Made by a program: the position numbers and the translations under genes | Shown: piece after piece, positions 1-8,090 of the stretch | Layout of the letters: each line of letters starts with the position of its first letter | Numbering within the stretch: position 1 is the stretch's first letter | Notes under the pieces: generated by a model | What the model saw: only the letters and a program-made list of their open reading frames with translations | What the model was told of the DNA's origin: nothing | The model's database searches: none | Origin: Parietichytrium sp. I65-24A | Lineage: Eukaryota; Sar; Bigyra; Thraustochytrida; Thraustochytriidae | DNA length: 14,701 nt | NCBI GenBank assembly: GCA_012862575.1 | Contig: BLSF01000022.1 | Location: forward strand, 560,001 to 574,701 | Reading direction: 5' to 3'

Positions 1-2112
1 GTTGGTCATGATGCCGTCAAATACGTCCAGTCCCGCTGTAAGCGTCGTGCTCATCAAATTGACGATACCGTTCGAAGAGGCGCCCACGCCGACACGCACA
101 TTTGAAGCACCAAGGAGAGCAGCGGTTGTATCGAGGTAAATACCGTTGGCCATGCATTCTGCTGCCGCTTCGGGGCTGAGGGAAGAGATGCTGTCATCCT
201 GCACTGCCTTGTACGTTGCCTGCAGCGCTTTGATGGCATTTTCGTGCAAGCCCATGATCATAGCAGACTGCATGCTAAAGTCATTCCAGACAAAGCTCAG
301 ATTCAACTCTTGTGTCTCAAAGTTTAGCACCACAGGGGTACTACCCATGTTCACCGTCAAAGTTGCGTTGAATAGCAGCTGTGCATCGGCGCCAATATTT
401 CCGAGATCAAGAGCAGGAAGCACCAAGGTGTGGTCGCCCACTTTTTCAAAGTCCAAAAGCTTGGATAAATCGGGAGACATCGTAAGATTGAGCTTGACGG
501 AGTGCAGAATGATCTCTGAGCCAGCACCGAGAGGGATCTCGAGGTACGAATATCCCATCATCGTCAGCCAGGAGGAAAGGTCAAAAGTTGACGTCCCGTC
601 GTAACCGGCCAAGTCAAACCCAGTGAATTCTAGCACGATTGCTTCAAGCGAATTCAGGATATCCGAGGTGCGGTTTGGTAGAGTCTGCAGAAATTGCACA
701 AATTCGATTGGGTCGTTTGGCACTTGGCCGTCTGGAAAAAGAGCAAGATTCTTGACCCACCCATAAGCAGTCCCGTTTTGAACAGAGCTCAACAGCGCCA
801 CCATCGAGTCCCCGACAGTGTGATCGGAGCCTGGTACTAAAATGCCACTCAGAGTGCTGTTTCTGACTATCTCGATCAACACGTCTAGACCTTGCGTAAG
901 GTCACTTTGTGTGTTCCCGCCGTCAAGTTGGGTGCTATTCCTGAGCAAGTCAAGAAAATCAGCGAGCGGGGTTCCTTCCAAAGCCGGTGCTTGGGTCCAA
1001 TCTATGCTCAGGTATTCGCGGAAAGCGTTCCACAGAGCCTCCCCAGAGAGGTCGCCAGCTGCAACAAGCTCAGCTGAGGTCATCAAAAGTACCTCCACTG
1101 TGAGAGTGTCGCTCACAACGATGTAGGGCGGGAGGGTGACGTTTACCAGAAGAAAGAAATCCGTGATAGGTATGACAGCAAGCTCGCTCGCTGGAATGTC
1201 GAGAGGAGTCCAAGTGACTTCGCCAATACCGGGAATGTACAAGGGCCCCCCGGAAGCGAGAAGCTCTTCCAGGTCTTGAATGCTCATGGTCGACATCTCC
1301 TCGAGAAAGGCCTTGAGCTCCACCTTCCAGGCGTCCAAATGCTGGGTAAAGTTTGTCAGAGCGAGAGACAACTCTTGCCAATCCAAAAGCTTGATCTTCG
1401 AGTCAATCTCGAGACTCTGCTCGGCCTCAAGTGCGAGCGAAGCGAGGGGAGGCTCTGGCGCAGGCGGCGCCTGATTGAACGCACTGTCCACAATACTTTG
1501 GCCAGCACTTGCAAGCATGTCGCGAATCGCGGCACATCCTTGAGTCTGGAGCTGGGATTGTACGATTGGGGTAAATACCTCAAGGATGAGATCAGTGAGA
1601 TCAACCTTGACCAGACCCAGATCAATAATAATGATCTCTTTCCCGCTAAGCTCGAGTCCGCTCACGTCAATGGCCTCTTCGCAAGATTGAGAGGAGAGCA
1701 TTCCGGCGGCAGTAATACCAGAGGTCTCAAAATCGTTGCTCAGAAACTGCAAAATTGGGCGAATTCCAATACCGCTCCCGCTGGACCTGATCTTGACGGT
1801 TCCAGATTGGCTTCCAGAGGTCGCTGTCGTGTCGCATGTAAAGTAGAGCTTGTTCACCTCCATTGCCATTCTGTACTCGAGCAATGACTCGAACGAGCCG
1901 CTGGTCGTAATACTCTCCAGCTGAAAGCTGGAACACACCATTGTATCTCCAAGGGCGATCTCATACGTGCTGATCACTTGCGGAGGAATTCCTGAGATGT
2001 CCACTTCCACCTGCACCTCAGCCAGCATCTTGTTGAGCTCATCGAAGCCATCGCCTGACACCCGCGATACGCACAGCGCCAAAGCGCCGAGCACACCCCA
2101 CTTGTTCCACAT
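1..2112 (-). CDS. Large secreted glycoprotein, possible BPI/TULIP-like (5' part; C-terminus off window)
   Basis: One minus-strand frame stays open from an ATG at 2112-2110 to base 1: 704 codons with no stop and no intron needed. An in-frame TGA at 2163-2161 makes this ATG the first possible start. The protein opens with a signal peptide (MWNKWGVLGALALCVSRVSG, cleavage near residue 20). It carries at least nine N-glycosylation sequons (for example NFT, NVT, NST twice, NGT, NRT, NLT, NAT, NLS), so it very probably passes through the ER. Its composition is aliphatic and amphipathic. There are few cysteines: one follows SSQS near residue 144 and one lies in the helix-like stretch QLQTQGCAAIRDML. 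BPI/LBP-type (TULIP) lipid-binding proteins have a disulfide in about this arrangement, so a lipid-binding tubular fold is possible; this is inference from pattern only. Secretion is well supported; function is not known. Confidence 0.8.
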   Translation of the reverse strand, partial: MWNKWGVLGALALCVSRVSGDGFDELNKMLAEVQVEVDISGIPPQVISTYEIALGDTMVCSSFQLESITTSGSFESLLEYRMAMEVNKLYFTCDTTATSGSQSGTVKIRSSGSGIGIRPILQFLSNDFETSGITAAGMLSSQSCEEAIDVSGLELSGKEIIIIDLGLVKVDLTDLILEVFTPIVQSQLQTQGCAAIRDMLASAGQSIVDSAFNQAPPAPEPPLASLALEAEQSLEIDSKIKLLDWQELSLALTNFTQHLDAWKVELKAFLEEMSTMSIQDLEELLASGGPLYIPGIGEVTWTPLDIPASELAVIPITDFFLLVNVTLPPYIVVSDTLTVEVLLMTSAELVAAGDLSGEALWNAFREYLSIDWTQAPALEGTPLADFLDLLRNSTQLDGGNTQSDLTQGLDVLIEIVRNSTLSGILVPGSDHTVGDSMVALLSSVQNGTAYGWVKNLALFPDGQVPNDPIEFVQFLQTLPNRTSDILNSLEAIVLEFTGFDLAGYDGTSTFDLSSWLTMMGYSYLEIPLGAGSEIILHSVKLNLTMSPDLSKLLDFEKVGDHTLVLPALDLGNIGADAQLLFNATLTVNMGSTPVVLNFETQELNLSFVWNDFSMQSAMIMGLHENAIKALQATYKAVQDDSISSLSPEAAAECMANGIYLDTTAALLGASNVRVGVGASSNGIVNLMSTTLTAGLDVFDGIMTN

Positions 2113-3020
2113 GTCTTGAACTTGTTGACCCTCACTCCCCCAGCACGTCCACCACACTCTTCAACTCTATTGCCAACCGAGACGGACCGTGGCTGAGCAC
2201 TGGCGAACACCACCGCGAGGACAATCCGACGTACGTCTGTCTCCAAGTGCAACCTTCGAAACCTTGGAGTGTGTACACACTCAAGGATAGCAGTTCTTTA
2301 CACTGTTGGGTAAGAGTTGCGGTTTGGTGTGATATGCTTGCGAACGACAAGGTCACGGACGAACAAAGACTTTGCCTTATTGTATACCTTATGTACAGCT
2401 TATCGGCGATTCACAGAACGGAAGGTGGGGACATGGAAGATTGAGTAGATACTCCACTAGCTGGAGCTTAGATTCCAGCGGCTATAGCGCTACTAATTTG
2501 CTATGGTTGTTCAGAGTGACACAGTCCTAGCCACCGGTATCCAATTGTTGTACTTTGTACTAGCTATCGTGACAATTGTGTTGTGTCACTCACCACTGGC
2601 CAGTGCCACTCAGTCTTTAAACCGTGTACAAGTCACCACGAGAAATGCTAATGCAACGAATGCAAAATTCAACAAATGCAACCGCGCTTGTTTTCACCAT
2701 TAGGCTAGGTAGTATTGCTCGGTTAAGAAGAAGCCTTTCTAGGACACCAGGTAAGAATGCGGTACATTACCACGCTATTCGACAAATGTAATGAGAAGGG
2801 TAGAAGGGTGACAGTTCTAACGGGGCTCTTAGATCCATAGTTCACTGTCAGTGTTTATAGTGAGACTAAATCTCTGAGAACTGGTGAGCGAATTTCCGAG
2901 CACTTTTACTTGGGACCCGACAGAGCTTTGAAAGATTCATTTACAGAATCGAGAGCAGTTTACTATAAAATGCCATTTTCAATCATTTTCATTCGAAAGG
3001 TTTTAACTATTGTACAAGTA
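2113..3020. other. Gene-free interval upstream of the secreted-protein gene
   Basis: About 0.9 kb with only short frames that look non-coding. It must hold the promoter of the minus-strand gene starting at 2112 and the 3' end of the minus-strand gene ending at 3021. A loose cluster of AATGCAA-like heptamers lies at 2644-2681. No TATA box, RNA gene or transposon end could be recognised. Confidence 0.5.
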
Positions 3021-3536
3021 TTAAATGTCATCGCCGCGCTCGGCTCGCTTCTCCTGCTTGAACCTCTCCGCGTGGTCGTTCGCCATCTTTCTAAATTTAC
3101 TGTTTGGGTCGTCGCCGTCGGGATTCAGCTTGTTCTTGGCAATCTCGATGGCATCCGACTCGTCCTTGTGGTCGTGCGCGTCTTTGGCGGAGAACTTTTT
3201 CTCGTGTTGCTTTCTGAGCCGCTCGGCCTCGTGGTTGGCCTCTTCGGCAATCTTCATGTCTTTGCGGCTCTTGCTTGACATGTCCTGGTCGAATTTTGCC
3301 CTTTCCAGCGCGTCTGACTCATCGTCCAAATCCATCTTGTCGATCTTTGGGACCATCGTTCCGAGCCCTCGCTCCTGCGTTGGTTCTTTGAATGTGGCAG
3401 CCCTGGATGGAAATCTCGAGCTCGAGCTCACGGAGAGCAACCTTGTCTGCCTCGATGAGCAAAGCCGCGCCAGCCCGCTCACGGTGCTTGGCGCGTCCCT
3501 TGGCAAGGCAGCCTGTAACCAGCGTTGGCCGAACAT
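3021..3536 (-). CDS. Small highly charged protein with duplicated DESDA module, possibly mitochondrial
   Basis: This is a 171-residue frame starting at ATG 3536. The first ~55 residues are rich in Arg, Ser, Leu and Ala with almost no acidic residues (RLCSSRQTRLLSVSSSSRF), as in mitochondrial presequences. From residue ~61 the protein becomes very hydrophilic and helix-prone. It holds two tandem copies of a ~50-residue module: DESDALERAK followed by a basic helix, then DESDAIEIAK followed by a similar helix (HEAERLRKQHEKK against DHAERFKQEKR). I do not recognise the family. A shorter product could start at the internal ATG at 3356 (MVPKIDK). A second minus-strand frame (3561-3319) is open over the N-terminal half and is very basic, so a frameshift or short intron near 3350 cannot be excluded. 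The repeat-bearing C-terminal half is the safest part. Confidence 0.6.
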   Translation of the reverse strand: MFGQRWLQAALPRDAPSTVSGLARLCSSRQTRLLSVSSSSRFPSRAATFKEPTQERGLGTMVPKIDKMDLDDESDALERAKFDQDMSSKSRKDMKIAEEANHEAERLRKQHEKKFSAKDAHDHKDESDAIEIAKNKLNPDGDDPNSKFRKMANDHAERFKQEKRAERGDDI

Positions 3537-3886
3537 CTTTCCTTTCGATATGCTTTTTCACTTTGTGCCGATCTTGACGTACTCTATCTGCGCGCTTCTT
3601 CTCGATTCGGGGTCTGCTTCACTGTCAGCCTGGCATGGTCTGGCTGTGTTTTCAGGCTACTATTCGACTTCTCGTTCATGGATGTTCATGGTGCGGGGAT
3701 CCAGGGGTGTGGCCTAGAGCCCTCTCCTATTAAATAAACACTTCCAAACGAAAGAGGGAGACTGTTCGGGATGGCGGAAAAGTTGTCAAGCAATCGGCTG
3801 AACACGAAACCTACCGGTTCTCGTACGGACAGTCTCGAAACTTATAAAGCGGCGACCTGAGGATACCTGAGGTCTGAGAATACTGG

Positions 3887-3915
3887 AGTCCAGAATTTCA
3901 GAATTCAGAAGAGAG
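3887..3915. repeat. Short 7-nt AATTCAG-type tandem repeat
   Basis: Three to four imperfect units (agtccag, aatttcag, aattcag, aagagag) read head to tail. The same unit recurs about 300 bases downstream. Confidence 0.5.
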
Positions 3916-4200
3916 ATTCCATCGAGAGACATGAAGATTTCTTTTCGTAAGAAAGACATTGTGGGCCGTACAGAAAGAACTTGGATCCTCCCTTCTCGGG
4001 AGGCGGAAGCTTTCAGTAAACGACGGAATCCGAGGCAATCCTTTGACTACTATTTTGTTAAAAAGTTGTCACAAGTGACTGAAACTTGTGAATTTGGAAC
4101 ATAACAGAACAAAGCTGGTGATACTTGCTGTTGTGAATTCTGTTTCTGAAATTCTGCACCCACCGGAATGCACAGTGCAGGCAATAATCGAACTCAGTAA

Positions 4201-4243
4201 AATTCAGGATTCAAAATTCAGAATTCAGAACTCAGAAGCTCAG
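4201..4243. repeat. 7-nt AATTCAG tandem repeat, about six units
   Basis: Six consecutive units: aattcag, gattcaa, aattcag, aattcag, aactcag, aagctcag. Five are exactly 7 nt and the last is 8 nt. This is a short minisatellite in the upstream region of the IQ/Sfi1-like gene. It shares a CAGA core with the patch at 3887 and, on the opposite strand, with the repeat at 8012. Confidence 0.65.
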
Positions 4244-4790
4244 CTTCTAGGTAGATATTCTTTTCTCTGTCGCAGTTGCAGACGCAGGGCTATGTTTGAC
4301 CGTCCTTCCTGTCCTTCGCAATCGACCGGTAATACCATCGAGTAGTGGGTAGAGTAAAAGAGAGCGTGTCAAAGCCTGCGTATTCTCCAGTCTTCCTGGA
4401 GGTAACACTTATTCTCGACAGCAGAAGCTAGGCGAAACTATAGCTCTCACTCCGAATTTCCAATGCTTCTCAAGAGTGAATTTGGCGCGGATCGTTCGTG
4501 AATGCTCGTTTTCAGAGAGGTGCACACCGCTTCAAGACTGGTTGCGTCGAAAAGTGCGAAACCGAACTGAGAAAAAAGTGCGAGCGCGTTACGCGTATAG
4601 GTGCGCACGGCTTTGTTGAGCTGGAGTGCTCGTAGAGTACGAGTTGACTGTAAAGGTAGCGAAAGCTGACTCTTCAGCAGATAGGCAAGTAGGAGATTTC
4701 AGAGATGGTCTTCAACGTTTTAGCGCTGAGGACTTTTTAAAAGGTTTGTGCTCTTGTGAAGAGCGAATTTGGTTTGCTTTGAGCGGCGCT

Positions 4791-6644
4791 ATGGGTGGTG
4801 GCCAACGTGGAAAGAAGTCGGATGCAAGGGGCGCTGGGAGAACGGAGTTTCGAATTTCGGGCGTCTCTACGGAGCGTGAGAGCGTACTCAAGTTTGACGC
4901 CTTCCCATTGTCATATGCGCGTTGGCAGGAGCGGGTACAAGAAAAGGAGGCAGAGTTTTTACGCAGGCAGCAGGAGTCGGTCAGCCGGGCACAGTACCAT
5001 GACCAGATAGTGAGGGAGCGCCTGAGGAGAAAGCGGGACATGATGGCTATAGAGTTCACGAAGGAAGAGCGCAGGAGATTGACTCGAGCTCCCACAGAGG
5101 GCGGTCTGCGAAGACGAAAGAGTGTGCTAGAAAAGCTCGGAAAGGCGCCTCTGAGAGGATTGCGGAAAACTGTTGAGACGAGCAAGCCCGCAAAGTATCA
5201 GATTGGGCAACGCTTTGAGGAACTTCTGAACGACGGCACCACCCTTCGCGGGACGGTAGTTGACATTTGCTTAAGTCGAGGTTGCAAAGAGCCCCACACC
5301 CTTACAATTGAGACCGATCCAATTGCCAGTTTTGAGGAGGAGCACTATGCTGCATATGATCTGGAGACACGGTTGAAAAGTATTGCTGCCTACGATTGGA
5401 GCTGGAAAGCTAATCTAGTTGACTTTGAACATGCATTACGGAATGACGAGGATGCTTTAGTCGTTGGCCAGATAGCCAGTGATACAAAGTACAAGCGGAG
5501 GCGGAAGCTGTCGCAACAGCTGGCTGAGGCGCACTTTAATCTTCGTCGCGCATCCCTCCTTCCGCCACAGCCTTCAAAGCTAGACCTGGGCATAGCGGGA
5601 GCGCAAGTAGAGGCGGCAGTGGAGCATACGCGAGACGTCACAGTTTACGAAACCCTTGCCCGAAGATTTGGGCCGATTGAGGATGACTTGTTTATCGAAA
5701 TGCAGTTTCCCGGGCGTGTATACGTCCTGCGATCATCCTACTGCGCGAGGAAAATCACCAACTTTTTGCGCTTTCATGTGGCTCGCCGAAATGCTCTGCG
5801 GACCAAGCTGGTGGTCAAGATGCAGTGTATCTTTAGAGGCAAAAAGGCGCGGCTATTGCGATACAAGTTGAGCAAACGCAGAGATTTTATTACTCACGGC
5901 TTCACCAGGTACAAATTAAGGGTGGAGTTGAACGCTTTTTCCAATTGGCTGGATTATGTCCAACGACGGCGCAAAGCAAAACAGCTTCTCACATACAAGC
6001 TTGGGCGTGCTTTCAAACAGTGGCTCTTCATTTTCCAAGCAGAAGCACACAAGCGAACCACGTTTATGGAAAAACAAAACGCTAGATTACAGCAACATCA
6101 TTTCAGGTTGTGGAAGCTTAGAATGGAAGAGCTTAAGCAACAACGACACGCAGCAGAGAGGAGCGACTTGCATTACATGCGCACAACGTTCAACCGATGG
6201 GCAGGCGTCGTCGCTCGCTCCATTCTTAAACGTAAAAGTATTCAGCAGAGCTCCGCAATTGTAATCCAGAAAACAGTGAGAGGGCATCTGATAAGGAAGA
6301 AGGGAAGGGCCGCGCTAAAGCTGGCGCTATGGGGACAATCTGCGTTCCGTGCTCAGAAATGCCGTCACGAGTATTTTCGGCCCTTTGGGATTCGAGACAA
6401 ACTTGTCAAACGTCGAGCCAGAAGAGCCCAGCGAAGGAAGAAGCCCGCAAAACCGGTGCCCAAGAAGAAGCATCGCCGGCAGCGCGAAGAGAGCAATGCC
6501 AAAGTGGAGAGTGTGGTGTTTCCGCTACCGAAGGAGTCTGTCATCACGTGCGAACGATCCTTGCAGAATGACTCAGCGACTCGCAAGCTCTCGCCGGTGT
6601 CTTTCTCGCCCAATCTTAATTTCTTCCATTCCTTCTTCATTTGA
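4791..6644 (+). CDS. IQ-motif and Sfi1-like repeat protein (calmodulin/centrin binding)
   Basis: This is a 617-residue protein counted from the ATG at 4791. The frame is open for 55 further codons upstream to a GTG at 4626, but no ATG occurs there, so 4791 is preferred. The N-terminal ~110 residues are basic and coiled-coil-like (QERVQEKEAEFLRRQQ). An IQ motif (KMQCIFRGKKARLLRYK) lies near 341-359. Four Phe-x-x-Trp elements follow, with Trp at 386, 411, 441 and 470 (FSNW, FKQW, FRLW, FNRW), spaced 25-30 residues as in Sfi1-type centrin-binding repeats. A second IQ motif (IVIQKTVRGHLIRKK) is near 490-507, and a Lys/Arg-rich tail follows. Such proteins are long helices coated with calmodulin or centrin at centrosomes, basal bodies or the cytoskeleton. 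The motifs are clear; the exact role is inferred. It converges on the gene ending at 6770, 125 bases away. Confidence 0.85.
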   Translation: MGGGQRGKKSDARGAGRTEFRISGVSTERESVLKFDAFPLSYARWQERVQEKEAEFLRRQQESVSRAQYHDQIVRERLRRKRDMMAIEFTKEERRRLTRAPTEGGLRRRKSVLEKLGKAPLRGLRKTVETSKPAKYQIGQRFEELLNDGTTLRGTVVDICLSRGCKEPHTLTIETDPIASFEEEHYAAYDLETRLKSIAAYDWSWKANLVDFEHALRNDEDALVVGQIASDTKYKRRRKLSQQLAEAHFNLRRASLLPPQPSKLDLGIAGAQVEAAVEHTRDVTVYETLARRFGPIEDDLFIEMQFPGRVYVLRSSYCARKITNFLRFHVARRNALRTKLVVKMQCIFRGKKARLLRYKLSKRRDFITHGFTRYKLRVELNAFSNWLDYVQRRRKAKQLLTYKLGRAFKQWLFIFQAEAHKRTTFMEKQNARLQQHHFRLWKLRMEELKQQRHAAERSDLHYMRTTFNRWAGVVARSILKRKSIQQSSAIVIQKTVRGHLIRKKGRAALKLALWGQSAFRAQKCRHEYFRPFGIRDKLVKRRARRAQRRKKPAKPVPKKKHRRQREESNAKVESVVFPLPKESVITCERSLQNDSATRKLSPVSFSPNLNFFHSFFI

Positions 6645-6769
6645 AAACTTGGAAGCCTTTATTCACACTTAAAAAACCAGCAACTCGAGCTGCTATAGCA
6701 AAATTCAAGAAGCCAGCCCCCCTCTTCCTGTTGAGTTCCAGCAACTGTTTACAGATGAGGAGAGCGAGC

Positions 6770-7141
6770 TCATATCAAGTTTTTCCGGGCTGAACACTCT
6801 GGGCCGATGGCAGCAAATATGTCTAATTTGTCCAAGAACGCCGTGATGTGAGTATGCTCCTCGTCGCGTGCGACTTGCTGAAATTTCCGCACGATTGGGA
6901 TAGTCAGGTTCGTGTTGCGAATTATACTGCACAACAGCTCTATGAGCATCTGCTCGCCGAGTCCGCAAATATTCCCGCGAATGACCGTTTCGTTTGGCTG
7001 CCTGCCGATCAGCTCGACGCACAGCTGCGACAATGACTTTGGCGTGTACAGGAGCGGCGGCGGTGCCTTTTTTGCGTCCTGCAACGACATCCTCTTCCCC
7101 AACTTGCTCAGCTCCGAGTCCTGGGCGGCGTTTTCATCCAT
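6770..7141 (-). CDS. Small protein or 3' exon with a SOCS/VHL-box-like stretch
   Basis: From ATG 7141 the frame gives 123 residues; without requiring ATG it is open back to about 7220. The central stretch SLSQLCVELIGRQP followed by LGEQMLIELLCSII resembles the SLxxLCxxxI pattern of SOCS/VHL boxes, which bind elongins in ubiquitin ligases. The match is faint and based on a few residues. The C-terminus (FQQVARDEEHTHITAFLDKLD) is helical. The residues just upstream of the ATG (ATERHEIYQAYSRDRRWAV) also look coding, while the open frame further upstream (7397-7161) is in another register. The start is therefore uncertain: this may be the last exon of a larger gene or one broken by a frameshift. 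I do not recognise the family. Confidence 0.5.
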   Translation of the reverse strand: MDENAAQDSELSKLGKRMSLQDAKKAPPPLLYTPKSLSQLCVELIGRQPNETVIRGNICGLGEQMLIELLCSIIRNTNLTIPIVRKFQQVARDEEHTHITAFLDKLDIFAAIGPECSARKNLI

Positions 7142-7160
7142 TATGACAGCCCAGCGTCGA

Positions 7161-7397
7161 TCACGCGAATACGCTTGATAAATTTCGTGTCTTTCCGTAG
7201 CTTCCAACCTCCAACGTGAGCTTGTTCACCGGCACAAGCGAAACAAGAGCGCTCGTGGGCGGCACAGAAATTGGCAAGGCTACAATTGATGCCTGGAAAA
7301 TGTCTGCGCGCTTTTCGCTTTTCGCGTCCCCATCGTCAGCAACTGATCGCAAAAATTGTTCTTCCACACCGAGAGAACAAGCGAACCTTCGGTGCAC
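7161..7397 (-). other. Possible upstream coding segment of the 6770-7141 gene, in another frame
   Basis: This minus-strand frame is open for 78 codons, starts only with GTG and ends in TGA at 7163-7161. It contains plausible protein-like sequence (ADIFQASIVALPISVPPTSA, then LVPVNKLTLEV) directly upstream of the 6770-7141 frame, which is in a different register. No convincing GT-AG pair joins them. It could be an exon, a frameshifted part of the same gene, or chance. Confidence 0.3.
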
Positions 7398-8090
7398 TCC
7401 TTGACTATTCTTCTCTACTGTAGGAGTAGTTGTAATAGTCCACGTAGATAAGTTTGCTAAATTCTAGCCAGCTAGCTAGCAGGTTGGCAAGACTGCTAGT
7501 CCTTCGCTCATACATACTCTTAAACAGCTGTAGTCTCTGCCTTTAACTAACGAGGAGTGTGCATGGCCACTATGAACGGCACACGTGTGGGATAGTGCGC
7601 TAGTTACCATTATCAATACCAAAAGCACACTCCCTGCGCCCTTGCTTCGTCTTACGGAACTGTTAGTGAGAAATTCGTCTTAAGCTTATGGGAAGTTACT
7701 GATACTTTTAAAGGTTTTGCACACACTCTTTGTTGAATTTTGGAAACTTTCGCGAGAGGAAAGGTGCTCGAGTACACTTCCCAGGTGCTCGAGGACAACG
7801 CTGGGCAAGTTCACGATAATGCCCGCTAGAAGGGAGCAGTGATTTGTTGTTTTCTTGTCGTGCTAACGCAGTGCACTCCTTTTCTGTCAGGCTTCGCGCT
7901 AAACTTGTGACCTTGGTCGTCCCTGAGACGAAGGGCGTACGCAGTATTCGAGCAGTTGGTGTGAGTGTGGGTGTTGGTGTTGGTGTGGGAGCGGACTAGT
8001 CGCTCGACTGGCTCTGCTCTCTGCTCTTTGCTCTTTGCTCTCTGTTCTCTGCTCTCTGCTCTCTGTTCTGGCGAGTAGAGTGTCGAAGCG
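7398..8090. other. Gene-free upstream region of the reticulon-like gene
   Basis: About 0.7 kb without a credible gene. It contains an 11-bp direct repeat (aggtgctcgag at 7762-7772 and 7783-7793), a G/T-rich stretch at 7957-7990 built of ggtgtt-like hexamers, and the CTCTGCT heptamer array next to the start codon. No TATA box was identified. Confidence 0.5.
8012..8067. repeat. Eight tandem copies of a 7-nt CTCTGCT unit
   Basis: Eight exact-length units read CTCTGCT, CTCTGCT, CTTTGCT, CTTTGCT, CTCTGTT, CTCTGCT, CTCTGCT, CTCTGTT. Every difference between units is a C/T transition. The array is a pure pyrimidine-plus-G tract on the coding strand, ends 23 bases before the reticulon-like ATG, and so probably lies in the 5' UTR or core promoter. 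Confidence 0.85.

Larger units (their letters stand above)
3537..4790. other. Gene-free interval between divergent genes, with heptamer repeats
   Basis: About 1.25 kb between the divergently transcribed genes at 3536 (-) and 4791 (+), so it should contain both promoters. No frame in it looks coding apart from a 55-codon upstream extension of the 4791 gene that begins with GTG. Two patches of a 7-nt AATTCAG-type repeat are listed separately. No RNA gene was seen. Confidence 0.5.

Noticed and set aside
146-1887. Several plus-strand open frames of 150-200 codons
   Set aside because: They lie opposite a 704-codon minus-strand frame with a signal peptide and regular glycosylation sequons; their own composition is not protein-like, so they are shadows.
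4626-4790. 55-codon upstream extension of the IQ/Sfi1-like gene
   Set aside because: It begins with GTG, holds no ATG, and eukaryotic GTG initiation is rare; the ATG at 4791 is the simpler start.
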